Positions 1-11,520 of a stretch of 64,000 nucleotides of DNA are shown here, one piece after another. This DNA comes from Liolophura sinensis. Lineage: Eukaryota; Mollusca; Polyplacophora; Chitonida; Chitonidae. Below the pieces are notes generated by a model. The model was not told the DNA's origin and ran no database searches. It saw nothing but the letters and a program-made list of their open reading frames with translations. The position numbers and the translations under genes were made by a program. The stretch's first letter is position 1; each line of letters begins with the position of its first letter. The stretch lies in the NCBI RefSeq assembly GCF_032854445.1, contig NC_088306.1:6445924-6509923 (forward strand). The letters are read 5' to 3'.

Positions 1-1740
1 TAGTAACACGTCTGTTTACCGAAAAAGAAGGGTTGATTTGGTATTTGTCATTCACATATACATTTTCTAGTTGTTGTCTACATTTACAGTGTCTGTATTA
101 CCACTGGCTTAGCTTTTGTGTAAGTACGAGGTATGGCTAGACTGGCGCAGTTTTGATGGACATGTTTATAGGTGTTTTCACACGTTTTATTTGCAAGACT
201 TTAGGCCGTTAAACATACAGATAATTGTTGTATAGCAAGCTGTGAAACGAGGGAAGATTAGAAACAAATAGGACCTTGATGTTATTGAATAATTTGTCAT
301 TGTTTTTAAATCTCGAGCTTAATTCAGATTCATCATTAAGGAACATTTGACGTGACTGCCTACCGGGATTACTTGTAATAACTGAAATGTAATAACGGAC
401 ATGTAGAACGTTAAAATACCGTACTTACAGCGCCTATTGCGTGTTATATAGGCACTAGGTGTCTGAACTAAACTAACTTGCACAAGACGGTGTTTCGTGG
501 AGAAAGCCCTGAAGAAATCAGTTGCCATGTGTCGTTCTTCTTCGTTCTTTATGCTGTCATATTCACTCTCCATAAAAGCTTGGGTCCTGGGACGATGTTC
601 TGGTCTTACTCTCTCTTCTGTATGTCCTTATTTATACTGTTTTCAATGACCCCACATCTCTTCTCCAGTGTAACGTCCATAGAATAACATACAGAGTGAA
701 GGCATGCACACGGTATATAACTCATACTGCTTTGTATACTAATGAACAATAGGCACTGTCCATATTGAGTTTAGTCATACATTTAGTATCTATGTATCAC
801 ATTTCCATGCTTTGGGAATGCGATGGGAAATTTAAATTATAGTTAGCAAACAAATTATACATCGGTTCCCTAGTGGCATTCAGGAGGATGGACGTACCCA
901 ACATCGATATCCGATCGTATTCAAAACATTCTGTACAGTTTCCATTTTTTCTCAGTGCATAGTATATCACATCTTCAGTAGCCCTATTGGATAGTGCCTC
1001 TGACTTTTAGATACACACAAAAATTGCTGTGTTGTACATTTATCAGACATTTTTTTGCCAAAAATATCATATGATTACAAGACACCTCACAAGAGGAAGA
1101 AATTTACATGTTTATTTGAGAAAATAAAATTGCATTGGGACTGATTAGATCATGAATCGTGCCAGTATTCTAAACATGTTGGAGTTTCCTTGGTTGAATT
1201 TAATTTGATTAAATACTGGTAGGACGAAGTGTTTTGTTCTTGGTTATTCCATTTCTAATCTGTTCTAGGACAACATGTAGGTGAAAGTTTTGCTTTTTTT
1301 AACCCAGTGCAGTCTTGCCATCCATACACGTTACAGGGACAGCTTTATTCAAAACAAACAGGCCTGTAGCAAATTGTATCAGATCATGTCTAAATTCTAC
1401 GACAGTAATTATATTGTCCATTATACACTGACACCTAACAGAGACAAAGATTATTGATCTATCAGAGTGGAAGGCGAACAGACCACTATCTGCCTGAATT
1501 TATTGTTTTAGATTACTTCTGCTATACATTTAATTCCATTCGTATGCTTCAAATAGTAACAGGCAACAACTTCAACGAGCGTCCTGATAGCCGTCCATCG
1601 ATTTGTTTGGAAATATTCACCCAAATCCAAATATTAAAAACTGATCTTTAAAACTGATTTAATTGTAAGCTATTAAACAAAATAATATAGAGGCTAATAT
1701 CAATCCTGTGGATACCGTTGTGCATGCCAGACACCAAGGG
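1..1740. other. Unassigned AT-rich DNA
   Basis: No gene or repeat that I can recognise. Open frames here are under 90 codons, overlap on both strands and show no known motif, so they read as chance frames. There is no long tandem repeat. Confidence 0.5.
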
Positions 1741-1742
1741 CT

Positions 1743-2055
1743 TCCGTGGCGGAGGTGGTTAGCACGCCAGCGCGGCGCAATGACCCAAGAGCCCATAAAC
1801 CAATGCGCTCGCTGTCTAACTAATGCCTTTTCTGGCTCACCAAATGTGGTTGTTTGTCTAACAATGCAGTTGCTGTGAGTGTCAAATCCAGCTCATGCTG
1901 ACCTCCTCTTCAGCCGTACGTGGAAAAATCTTCTTCAGCCTGCCGATGATCGTGGGTTTTCTCTTGGTTTCGCCAGATTTCCTCCCACAATACTGCTGGC
2001 CGTCGTGGGTATCAGTGAAATATTTTTGTGTACGGCATAAAACACCAATCAAATA
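1743..2055 (+). mobile_element. tRNA-derived SINE (SINE-A), diverged near-full copy
   Basis: The copy begins with a degenerate tRNA-like head (box A-like ggtggttagcacgcc) and a box B-like part near 1880-1890. It continues with the body shared by all SINE-A copies (a Cys/Trp-like GTACGTGG block, then the conserved block ending in aaaacaccaatcaaataaat). It differs from the 43.3-kb copy by many substitutions and an internal rearrangement near 1800-1870, so it is old. No target duplication is clear. Confidence 0.8.
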
Positions 2056-2389
2056 AATGACCTAATGCACCATCTAGCGTCGTGTGTTATTTATAATCCA
2101 CATCAACAGGTGCCTCTGTTGATTTGATTTTAAACTAACCTGGTGTCAGCAGATGCTACAAAATCACATCCTTGTGTTGAGTTGCAAATGCCAGTATGGA
2201 GTGATTTCTCTACACTCACGATGGAATAACGCAACTTGTCAAACATATTGTCAGTGAAATATATATATATACTTATATTGTAATATATATAACATGTTTC
2301 AAATAGCCATAGCCGAGTTATTTGTTGTGCGTTGAATAGTGTCGCATCTAGACGTTAAGCCCAACATTGGTATGGATGTATTTGTGTCA

Positions 2390-2510
2390 AGTACCACAAA
2401 TGAATCTATGCGTCGGAACAGGCATTCTTATACCAGCCGTCAACCAATATGGATGTTTCAGGTCAATAATTGCAATGTTCAAACAATTTGTGATGCTATA
2501 ACTGTGTTCG
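2390..2510 (-). mobile_element. Penelope-like element, 3' module fragment
   Basis: Read on the minus strand this matches the terminal ~70 bases of the Penelope-like copies at 26.0, 30.8 and 59.3 kb: a block meaning Ile-Asp-Leu-Glu/Lys-X-Pro-Tyr-Trp, then an ACGGCTGGTATA-like block, ending at a GACGCATA-like sequence (minus of 2411-2418). Nothing of the reverse transcriptase remains beside it. Confidence 0.6.
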
Positions 2511-2524
2511 GACGCACTCCAATA

Positions 2525-2656
2525 TTTATTTAATTATTTATTTGATGTTTTACGCCGTACTCAATAATATTTTACTTATACGATCATCCGAAGCCTAAGG
2601 CCATCCTTAGGTTGCTGCAGATCTTCCCACGTACGGCCGTAGAGGAAACCAGCGCT
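2525..2656 (-). mobile_element. SINE-A 3' fragment
   Basis: The fragment begins with ttatttatttgatg and continues with the SINE-A 3' body in reverse (acgccgtactcaataat). It runs through the gcagatcttcccacgtacgg block and then stops. The tRNA-like head is missing. It lies directly beside the Penelope-like fragment at 2390-2510. Confidence 0.8.
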
Positions 2657-2679
2657 GTCCAATAAATGTCAGCTGATAT

Positions 2680-2868
2680 AACACAGACTGAAAATAAGAA
2701 AAGTCTACCGGTAACCACGTGACCCTGTAATGAGTATAAAGATTTATAGCGTGAACAGTGAAACCAGATAAACGACAACAGTGTGGTAATTGGAAAATGG
2801 TAACAAGTAACCGGTAACCGGTAACTTGTCACTTTACCGCATTCTAACGTAAATGCTTGAATAGTAGA
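2680..2868 (-). repeat. Dispersed repeat B, minus copy
   Basis: The reverse complement follows the repeat B consensus. Shared blocks are ctactatt...gcatttac, gttagaat, aaagtgacaag, accggttac, and the diagnostic attaccacactgttgtcg. It carries a local duplication of accggtta near 2810-2825. It is one of about ten copies in the window and the most diverged minus copy. Confidence 0.65.
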
Positions 2869-2869
2869 A

Positions 2870-4130
2870 AATTACACTCACCCTAAGATAATGACTAATA
2901 AATATCAAATTTATTTAAGTATAGGGATAAATATATCTGTTCGTTCGAGACGAGAAACAAACGAAATTTTTACTCCAGTTTATTTAAGTGGACACTACTG
3001 GGTCACCAGCAGAAGATTCTGTCTTTCCCATTAATGCAAAGTTGGAAAATGTACACAGTTAAGCCTCCAATCAGCGCTATTAAGTTGCCTTGTTTCTCTA
3101 TTTGTACAAATGCGGAGTGATACATAGGATGTGAGAACAGTCATTAGTCTTCCAACAAAAGCCCAAAATTTATACACAGGATAAAAATACGCCACACAAA
3201 AGAGTTCAACTGCAGAACTGCCTTTATTGACACGAATGTGGCATTATTAATGTGTATAATTAAAGGTGAGAGGCAGATAATATTTTCAAACTGTTCACGA
3301 ACATACTGTGAGATCTCCACGAATTACGACGACACGAGTACTTAGTAGCTTGTAAGTCAGCGTGTGTGAGAACACAGCTGAAATGAGGATACACATTCCT
3401 TACAAGGACATTCAAAAACTTCAACGCCAACACCATTCCAACATAACAAGAAATGAAACCCATAATTAAATTTTCAAAATATTTATTACTACAGTTTACA
3501 TATCGGACGTTAGCACTCAACACAGACAACAAAATCACATAAAACGAAATGGTTTGGCGCTTGTCTTGCAGTGAACTGCATTGAAGTAATTGTCAGTATG
3601 CACCAGTTGAAACCATACAAGGCAACAACATCCTAAATTGCTCCGATTTCTCTGACCATACACACAGATGTCACCGCCAGGGCAAACACTCCGTTTTCGT
3701 AATAAACACCATTTAGGCGAATGTGATTAAATTCACTACGTCTGTGAATAGTATTCACCAAATCCAGTCACTTATGAGAAAGCTTGTATTGCGGAATAAC
3801 CCATGACAGTTAATTTTCTCCCAGACTTCTAATCGAAAAAGGACAAGAGGCGGTAATGCGGATTTTTAAGGCTTGACCGGAGCGGCTGGTGTAGGACTAG
3901 CACAGACCGACAAGTTTGAAAATTGCCCATTGTAAAGACTCGTAAACCGGAAAAATAGGTCATCTTAACAGGAGCTGCTCTGACAGAAGGCCACTTATTG
4001 CTATTCACTGCTCCAGGTTATTCCGCTCTATGGAATCGAGCTATGCTTATACATGAAAACAGAGCATGGCTGGTCCTTCGGGATTCGTAATATTACTTTA
4101 GGTTAAATATAATAACACAAGATTTAGAGT
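2870..4130. other. Unassigned DNA
   Basis: No gene, RNA or repeat shared with the rest of the window was found. A 92-codon open frame on the minus strand (3260-3538) has no recognisable domain and overlaps AT-rich DNA, so I do not call it a gene. Confidence 0.45.
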
Positions 4131-4134
4131 AAAT

Positions 4135-4260
4135 CTACACTGGTAACGTCGAATAAGTTGCAATAAACATCACTTCATATGTTTACCCAATTCTGCTTAA
4201 TCCATGGTGCTAAGAGTGTGAAGCTGTTGTTATTGAAGCATTTTCATGAACAGTTAACAT
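4135..4260 (+). repeat. Dispersed repeat B, 5' half
   Basis: This matches the first half of repeat B: aataagttgcaataaacatc, then ttctgcttaatccatggtgc, then a ttcatgaacagtta block at 4241-4256. The second half (the cactgtcgtc part) is absent. Confidence 0.6.
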
Positions 4261-4454
4261 ATTCAACAAAGTAACTGCGCATAGACATAAATATATCGTG
4301 TTTTCATCTTTTAATACATATTGTCTTTTGTTCTATTCATGGTCAAAGATTAACTCATTGGCAATGGGCAGACAAAAATGGTTATTCAAGTCATGTGGCA
4401 AACGTGTTCTCTAGGACAGAAAATAGAAGAACGGTCAAAACGGAGTTTAACAAG

Positions 4455-5950
4455 TTCAGAAAGGGGTGTGTCTACATGAGAGTTGAATGTTTCTGTGCAT
4501 CTCCGTCTCACTGAAGTCACGAGACAAGTAAGGAATGCTTTGCTGCCTGGTGTCGCTGCCGTCCAAAGCCTGAGTCAATGACGTCCCAAAAGTGCTCAGT
4601 AGGCGCTAAATTAGATGAATGTGTGGGCCAATCGTCTTGTTTCTGTCACCCGAGCCGTATGAGGACGAGCATTGTTCTGTTTAAATGTGGCCGGGGCCAT
4701 GGCGCTGCAGGAAAGGGACGAGAATAGACGACAAAAGGATCTGGTGTTGGTAAGCTGCAGCATTCAAGTTACCGTCATCAAAGGGACGACAATAGACGAC
4801 AAAAGGATCTAGTCGTGGTAACCTGCAGCATTCAAGTTACCGTCATCAAAGGGACGACAATAGACGACAAAAGGATCTGGTCGTGGTAACCTGCAGCATT
4901 CAAGTTACCGTCATCAAAGGGACGACAATAGACGACAAAAGGATCTGGTGTTAGTAAGCTGCAGCATTCAAGTTACCGTCATCAAAGGGACGACAATAGA
5001 CGACAAAAGGATCTGGTTGTGGTAACCTGCAGCATTCAAGTTACCGTCATCAAAGGGACGACAATAGACGACAAAAGGATCTGGTGTTGGTAACCTGCAG
5101 CATTCAACTTACCGTCATCAAAAGGACGACAATAGACGACAAAAGGATCTGGTGTTGGTAACCTGCAACATTCAAGTTACCGTCATCAAAGGGACGACAA
5201 TAGACGACAAAAGGATCTGGTCGTGGTAACCTGCAGCATTCAAGTTACCGTCATCAAAGGGACGACAATAGACGACAAAAGGATCTGGTGATGGTAACCT
5301 GCAGCATTCAAGTTACCGTCATCAAAGGGACGACAATAGACGACAAAAGGATCTGGTGATGGTAACCTGCAGCATTCAACTTACCGTCATCAAAGGGACG
5401 ACAATAGACGACAAAAGGATCTGGTCGTGGTAACCTGCAGGATTCAAGTTACCGTCATCAAAGGGACGACAATAGACGACAAAAGGATCTGGTCGTGGTA
5501 ACCTGCAGCATTCAAGTTACCGTCAACAGTAGGAAGAGGAGTACGATGGCGAAATGTAAAATCCCCACACACTATCAGTGACCCGCCGCCAAAACGGTTT
5601 CTCTTTACAACTCAGGCGTCAAAGTAACGTTCAAGCCGACGACGATTCGGATGTTGACTCCCATTTGAATGCGAAAGGTGGAAACGTGATTCGTCTATAA
5701 ACAGTACATTTCACCACCAGTGCTTTTGGCGTGATGCCTTGACCACTGCATCCTTGCTTTGACGAAGTTATAAGACGACGTGCGCACACTCGAATCTCCT
5801 GCAGACTTTCTACGGTTTGTGGGGAAGATTCCAGCGGTTTGTACATCTGTTCGCGTGTTTTATGAGTTGTTTCAAACAGGTGCACCTATCTTGCGCAGAC
5901 GTCTTTACCAGTGGACGTCATAATATGATACTCATCTTTCTATGCTGCCC
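4455..5950 (-). pseudogene. Tc1/mariner-like DDE transposase pseudogene
   Basis: Read on the minus strand, the catalytic region of a Tc1-type transposase is plain. VLFIDESRF (catalytic Asp codon 5693-5695) is followed by a RFGGGSL block (usual family form RFGGGSVMVWGG), then DGNLNAAGYHDQIL, then NNARPHTAR, then a frame-shifted PTEHFWD near 4600 that carries the third acidic residue. The family motif before ARPH is DN. Here the codon at 4674-4676 is AAC, so the second catalytic Asp is Asn. Frameshifts and stops separate the blocks, and a 68-bp tandem array is inserted in the core. An N-terminal helix-turn-helix part may lie at 5750-5950 in broken frames. Terminal inverted repeats were not located. 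The enzyme would have cut and pasted its own element; this copy cannot. Confidence 0.8.
4713..5528. repeat. 68-bp tandem repeat, 12 units, inside transposase core
   Basis: Unit starts fall every 68 bases from 4713 (aagggacga) to 5461, twelve units with no length change. Units differ at a variable spot after ggatctgg (forms such as tgttgg, tcgtgg, tgatgg, ttgtgg) and at a few single bases. Each unit is the stretch of the transposase gene meaning DGNLNAAGYHDQILLSSIVVP, so the array is an expansion of the gene's own coding sequence. Because 68 is not a multiple of three, the frame shifts in every unit. Confidence 0.97.
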
Positions 5951-7670
5951 TTATCCTAAATAATGGTGAATAACTATTCATAATAGAGCATTAACTCACG
6001 CGTTAACAATTCCAGTATTTCCAGACATACACGAGGCCTGACGTTTGTCGCTCATGTTCGTTGGCTGCCATAACAAAAGGAGACAGTCATCACTATACCG
6101 GAACAATGCCGACTGAAAAGAACACAAATGAAATAAGTGAAGTTCGATTTGCGCCGTTCTTCGTCCCATTGGTATATATTGATTGATCCTTTGTTCGGGA
6201 AGTATGGGGAAAAATTACACAAATGAGTTTAAGTGCGATATTATAGTGTAAGGAGTGATGTTTGTGTTTGTCTCTGTCTCAATGGATGGAGTGTCTGTTT
6301 AGTCTGGGAGCTACCAGATTGGTCAAGTCACGTACGAAACGTTTGACACATGGGACGCAGGATTATGGGTGAAAACTCCAAAATGGTGATTCTTAAATGC
6401 GGCAGCCGTGCCCAGCCGCTGGGGGTAGAATTCAAATTCCCCCAAACCTAATGTTATCGGTCAACTTTGAGTACGAGGATGAAATTTATTTCAAATGTTC
6501 CACATATATATACAGCGCTATTATTAAAAGCCGATTCCCAGCTCACTTGTCACTTGTTTATTCACCAGTTTCATTTACATATAACAAATATAATTTAGAT
6601 AATATAACATACTGTCGGGATTAAAAGCTCAGTGAGCTTGTTCTAACCCAGGGAAAATACAGAGTATAATAGATATACATGTCCATGTACTAGACTGTTG
6701 TTTTTTTTTGTTATTTTCTAGAAGAAAATTTTTGTTTTATTTTTAAATGGTGGTGTTGAAGAAATAGATGTAAGCCAAGGTCGAGGACAGATGTGCATTA
6801 GTGTGTGGCTGCCTAAGGTTGTGTGGAAAAAAGGTTGATAGAGATTGTAGTGATTTGACCTTGTGGGATGAAGGTGTTTCATTGTGCCTTCTAAATTGGC
6901 AACGGCAGTCGGCGAGGGACTTGGTATAGATGATGTATGAGCTTACAAGACTTGACAAAAAAAATGTTTACCTCACAGATGTTAAGTATTTTCAATGTCA
7001 CAGAGGTTTAGTGTGTTGATGACTTGGAAATGCATCCCTCCATAAGCCATAAGAAGTAAGGTGAAACAAGAGAACAGTAGAGAATGAGTAATATATTTTT
7101 AATGACAACATTTTTGATATGATGCAGAATATGAATATTTCTGGATATCTGTTTATTTAATATAATTTAAGAGTTTGTTATTTACGCCAATATCAACGAA
7201 TTTATACTTGTTGGTCATATCGAGTTAGAGAATTTCGTCACAGGTGGAACACTGCTTGAAATCGGTCTACATTTGGGTTTAATTATATACTTTGTTATAC
7301 TTCCATTTAATGACACTATTTGCACATAGCTTGCATATTTTTATGTTCAGGAAAAGAAAAAATATTTTCTATGATATGAAAAAAAGAATATTACATAAAA
7401 TAATATGAAATTTAGAAGGTGACAGGAACAAGACATTTACACAGATAACGAAAAGTAATGGTCAGAGACTAGACAGATGCTGTCTGGCATTTCCTATATT
7501 GCGGCTTTGCGAAACATCACAGGTTCCCATCAAGCCTCATCACTCATTTTACATGTCTTGCCTACAGGATTCCAGGGCAGAATCTAAGCGTCGATCCAGA
7601 CATTTCCACAACAGTCATCAACCATATGATGGCAGTTCTAGATCAGTAATCGCAGTACCAATTTCCTTAT
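5951..7670. other. Unassigned AT-rich DNA
   Basis: There is no recognisable gene. An inverted pair (gggggtag and its near complement) at 6419-6443, with an attcaaattcc block, faintly resembles a tRNA box B region, but no full cloverleaf can be drawn. The stretch 7080-7440 is very AT-rich. Confidence 0.4.
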
Positions 7671-7671
7671 C

Positions 7672-7745
7672 GGAATCTAGACGTCAAAACAGACCTCCAT
7701 ATACCAGCCGTCAAACAAAGTGGACTTTTCATGTCGATAACATCT
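7672..7745 (-). mobile_element. Penelope-like element, 3' module fragment
   Basis: The minus strand carries the module seen at the 3' ends of the larger copies: a gttatcgacatg block, then tttgacggctggtatat, then ctgttttgacgtctaga. Only about 75 bases are left. Confidence 0.6.
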
Positions 7746-7867
7746 TCCCCCGTATGGTCTGCTGGGGAAAAAAAATTGGATCTCAACCCTCTCGGCAAGC
7801 TTGTCGTAAAAGACGACTAAACTATAGCTCTCCCTGTAGCTTGTGAAGGACGCAACCGGGGAAGGAC

Positions 7868-8188
7868 ATGTTTGCCGTGCATTGCGTAATGACCAAGGAC
7901 GGGATCCTGGTGGCTGAGGACGTGTTGGTCTTGCGATATCCTCACGCCACTTTGGCCCTTCTTGGAGAGAGACAGGGGAGGTCGAATGGGCCCAGTCCGA
8001 TCAACGGACTCAAAACAGCTTTACAGGGCGTGGTGTGTACACTAAAAAAAACGCAAACAAAACCAGAAAATAGTAACGGACAAAGTGATACACCCGAACC
8101 CAGTCCCTCTAAAGATAACAATGCCAAGAACAACATCGAACATCAGCTGCAGCTTTGTCCCAATAAGACCGATAAAATGGGCAACTGA
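7868..8188 (+). CDS. Unrecognised 106-codon open frame beside a LINE
   Basis: The frame runs ATG to TGA just upstream of the LINE fragment at 8195. I recognise no domain. The second half is rich in Lys, Asn, Ser and Pro and looks unstructured. It may be a remnant of another transposable element or a chance frame, since a 64-codon frame overlaps it on the other strand. Confidence 0.2.
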   Translation: MFAVHCVMTKDGILVAEDVLVLRYPHATLALLGERQGRSNGPSPINGLKTALQGVVCTLKKTQTKPENSNGQSDTPEPSPSKDNNAKNNIEHQLQLCPNKTDKMGN

Positions 8189-8835
8189 AGACGTTGTTAG
8201 ATTTTCAACATCTAAGAACATTGGCTTGCCATTTTTGTAATAAACGGGAACTCCGTCTTGACCCCGATCTAAAATCGTGTGGTAACAGATAAAAATTGTT
8301 GGTGCAACTAAATTTTTATGGATGTAATATTCGAAAATAAATTATCTTTTATGCCTAATATAAAAATACTTAAAGCGAAATGTACAAAGGCTGTCGATAT
8401 AATCAAGGCCGTGTGCAGCACCTATAGAGGTGTTGACCGACCTATTTTATTAAACCTACACCGTTCTCTAGTGAGGTCTGAATTGGACTATGGATCCATC
8501 ATATACGGTTCTGCTAGGAAGTCGTTTACTTAAATTGTGGATCCTGTCCATCAACACGGTTTAACGCTCAGCCTTGCTGGTTTTAGAACCTTGTTAGTAG
8601 AGAGTTTATACATTGATGCTACTGAACCTTCTTTATAAAACCGACGTGTTAAACTCAGCCTTCAATATGCTACAAATCTTAAATCTCATCCAACAAACCC
8701 TGCCTACGACTGTGTTTTTAATCTATCATATGTAGATATATTTAATAAAAGTCACAATCACATCCCTTCGTTCCGGTCTTCGTAGGCGGGACCATATTGT
8801 GGAAGCTAACATCAAGTTAAGAGGAAATAGCTCCG

Positions 8836-9192
8836 GTGTCTTTTCCGGAGTCTCTTCCCTGGTTTTTTCCACAACCTCGCCTGCTATTTGATCTACGTAT
8901 ATATATTAAATCCAATAAAAATCCTCTTATAATTCAACAAGGTTTTCCTGAAATTAACTATGCAGATTATAAATTTATATATACTAATGGGTCAAAGGAT
9001 GGGGACACAGTTGCAGCTGCGGTTGTCTTAAAACAGGACGTCTCTTTTCGTCTGCCATCCTCTTCTTCAGATGTCCCTGTCGAGACCAGGGCCATACTCC
9101 TGGCCTTATCATATGTTTCTTCTGGGCATGCCCAGAGGGCAGTGATATGTAGTGACTTGCTATCTTGCCTTTTTGGTAATACAGAATTATAA
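8836..9192 (+). pseudogene. RNase H domain of the I-like LINE
   Basis: A 118-codon open stretch holds the RNase H fold motifs. YTNGSKDGD is the first catalytic motif (normally TDGS), with the codon at 8986-8988 now Asn instead of Asp. VETRAILLAL carries the second acidic residue and VICSDLLS carries the third Asp. The domain would degrade the RNA strand during element replication. It ends prematurely after the third motif, so the last catalytic residues are lost, and no downstream frame restores them. Confidence 0.75.
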
Positions 9193-9351
9193 ATTTAAAA
9201 ATCGGCTCAATCTTAAAATTTTAACCTTAGATCGAAAACTAATGTTTGATGTTTTCTTTACCACATTAAAAACCTGAACCGCCTCGTGTTTTTTACCTTG
9301 TTTTCGCCACAATATGGCTGAGATATTGCGTATGTGGCGCTAAGTAATAAT

Positions 9352-9384
9352 CATTCATTCATTCATTCATCCATTCATTCATTC
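9352..9384. repeat. (ATTC)n tail of LINE
   Basis: Eight consecutive ATTC units, one altered to ATCC, directly follow the 3' end of the LINE. Such short repeats are the usual 3' tails of I-like elements. Confidence 0.9.
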
Positions 9385-9390
9385 GATAAC

Positions 9391-10105
9391 ATCGTTCTGC
9401 CAACAAGGTTCATACTGCGCTGTAGGGTTCGCTATCCTGGTTAAAAGCAAGACGGGTTAATATTCGCAGGGCCGATTCCCTATAAACAGAACGTTCAACA
9501 AACCCATCTGAAAAAAAATGCATAAGAAAGTATATAAAATCCGAAATTAGTAAAGTGCACAAATCTATTGGCCATCAACTTTTGATAGGTGTCTCAAGAA
9601 GAAAAAGAACCGGGTCTATTTACCAACAAAGTTAAATGCCATGCCATGTGGACGAAAAATCGTCAATCACCGCACAGCCAATTTCTTAACAGATAAATAA
9701 ATCACCTCAAAAATGTCTATGAATGATAATCTGTGCATTAGGTTAGCCAGTTTAAGGCTATATATACTGATGTATTCTAGATATACAAAAAGGAATATAC
9801 TGAGGTATAAATTTGAAAAAAAGATAAGCTAAAAACTACGTTTACAAAGCTCGAACCTAACTGACATCTGCACCGGGGGGCCTATATATATATTTCCAAC
9901 CAGATAACTAATTCCCCCTAAGACACACTGAATAACTAGACATTCAAAATTACCATTCAAGTCTGCTCTGAGATAGCAGCTACGTATTCTGTCATTCGCA
10001 TATAAAAAAAGCCCCCACCCTTTCGTTTAGACCGTGACATAAAAGGGACTTATAATGAGGCAGTTCAAAAAATGATGAATTCCTATCAGAGACCCACCTT
10101 TCAGG
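9391..10105. other. Unassigned DNA
   Basis: I see no gene and no copy of the window's repeat families. Confidence 0.4.
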
Positions 10106-10109
10106 TTTT

Positions 10110-10330
10110 AATTAACTGAGGTTTTCAAGTATATGTCAATATACTCTTATGCTTTCGCCCCTAATGGCCTGAAGGGATTCTTTTTTTTTGCATGTGGAAA
10201 GTATTAACAACATGAAAATGTTCTCATTTCTGGTGTCCAGTTTCCACGTTATTAGTTTGATGTTTATACTGGGAGTTCCGCCTTTCCCATTTTCCTTATG
10301 TTTACCAGGTTTTTGATGTTAAGTATACTT
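10110..10330 (+). repeat. Dispersed repeat D, partial copy
   Basis: Blocks shared with the copies at 16.3-16.8 and 38.3-38.9 kb are ctgaggttttcaagta, ttctggtgtccag, ttagtttgatgttt and the pyrimidine-rich ccgcctttcccattttcc. Order and spacing are the same as at 38.6-38.8 kb. Confidence 0.5.
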
Positions 10331-10789
10331 TGAATGCAGATAACTTAATAAAAAATGAATCTCTGCTCTACATGAATCACAGATTACAGATGCCGAGTTG
10401 TCGGCTCTAGAGTACCCTTGTAACGAAGAGCATATGTGGATCACTGTACCTCAAGAGAAAGACGTTGAGAATAATGTTGTACAAGAGATACTTCTTAACG
10501 GTTAGTTCGGTTGTGACAATTGAATTGCATATTCTAGTTTCCAGATAGCTGATCGTGATTTTCAAACAATAGATTTCAAGCAATGTTTGAGATTTATTTT
10601 CTCCAGTCGAGAACATAATGTACTTTCGATCTAGGGCAAGTCAATATCTGCAATTACAAAAGCTTGTCCAGTATTTCCAGTCTTCAAAATAATTATTGGC
10701 GTATACAAATGATTCCTGTGATGATAAGACTCTAAAATATAAAGCCAGGTGCATGGTTTACAGTTTCCTACTTTAACGCAAGGATTTTG

Positions 10790-11195
10790 TTGATTTTGTC
10801 ATCCAGAACAGATGATGGACCTCGTGCTTCATACACTTCCTCAGTTCTTTAGTAGTCTGTTTTAAACGTCGTTTTGGGAGCTGGTCTTTGGATTATTGAT
10901 CTGCGCCCGGTTGTTCAAAATTGTGTTAAGACCTAATACCAGATTTAACTTTAAGTGCAGTCTTCAATGTAGTACGTAGCCAAAAATAAATGCTTAACAG
11001 TATATTAAATATGGACTATAAATCAGCAAGTGTTATATACTTTGATTTTGGACAACTACATTGGTCGCTGAATTTTGCTACAATTTATATATATATAAAA
11101 AGTGACTTACCACTATTAGCTAATACACATTTCAACAGCTGTGCCTCGGAATGTCCGCCTTTGGTTAACGGCTGGTATACGAATGTCTCTTTGGA
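10790..11195 (+). mobile_element. Penelope-like element 3' end, interrupted
   Basis: 10790-10905 matches the 3' part of the copy at 59.2-59.35 kb (acgtcgttttggg, then ttattgatctgcgccc). 11145-11195 carries the following block (ggttaacggctggtatacg, then aatgtctctttgga). About 240 bases of unrelated AT-rich DNA lie between, so the module was split by an insertion or by expansion. Confidence 0.55.
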
Positions 11196-11261
11196 CATTT
11201 AAAGGCTCAGAATAAGTCTATACTTCCAATTGCTTTGTGATACATTTCTACAATCCAAACT

Positions 11262-11411
11262 GTACGTGTGAAGTTGTACCAGCAACCTGCGGATGGTCGT
11301 GGGTCTTCCCCGGGTTCTGCTCGGTTTCCTCCCACCATAATGCTGGCCGCCGTCGTATAAGTGAAATATTCTTGAGTACGGCGTAAAACACCACTCAAAT
11401 AAATAAATAAA
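11262..11411 (+). mobile_element. SINE-A, 5'-truncated, with 13-bp target duplication
   Basis: The body and (AATA)n tail are present and the tRNA-like head is missing. The 13-mer tacaatccaaact occurs exactly at 11249-11261 and again at 11412-11424, immediately flanking the element. This is a perfect target-site duplication and marks true retroposition of an already truncated copy. Confidence 0.93.
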
Positions 11412-11520
11412 TACAATCCAAACTCTTCGAGGAGCAGGTGGACCCATTCATTGTTTTCAGGTTAGTGTTTATTAAATACGAAGACAATACACCACTTTAT
11501 TATTTTTTTTTTTACCATTT

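Larger units (their letters stand above)
8195..9390 (+). mobile_element. I-like LINE, 5'-truncated 3' end
   Basis: Pieced over several frames, the plus strand gives the C-terminal part of a non-LTR reverse transcriptase: RFSTSKNIGLPF, then ENKLSFMPNIKILKAKC, LLNLHRSLVRSELDYGS and IYGSARKS. A connector follows (SGVFSGVSSLVFSTTS-like), then RNase H, and a 3' untranslated end with a cacaatatggctgagatatt block and an (ATTC)n tail. RNase H after the reverse transcriptase is typical of the I group of LINEs. The copy lacks endonuclease and the catalytic palm, and stops and frameshifts are frequent. Related pieces lie on the minus strand at 20.1-21.8, 62.7 and 63.9-64.0 kb. The 5' truncation is as expected from incomplete reverse transcription. 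Confidence 0.85.

Noticed and set aside
4713-5528. CRISPR-like array
   Set aside because: Units are contiguous 68-mers with no unique spacers and they encode transposase; the host is a eukaryote.
5631-5885. 84-codon minus open frame
   Set aside because: It is out of frame with the transposase motifs (VLFIDESRF) in the same DNA, so it is a shadow.
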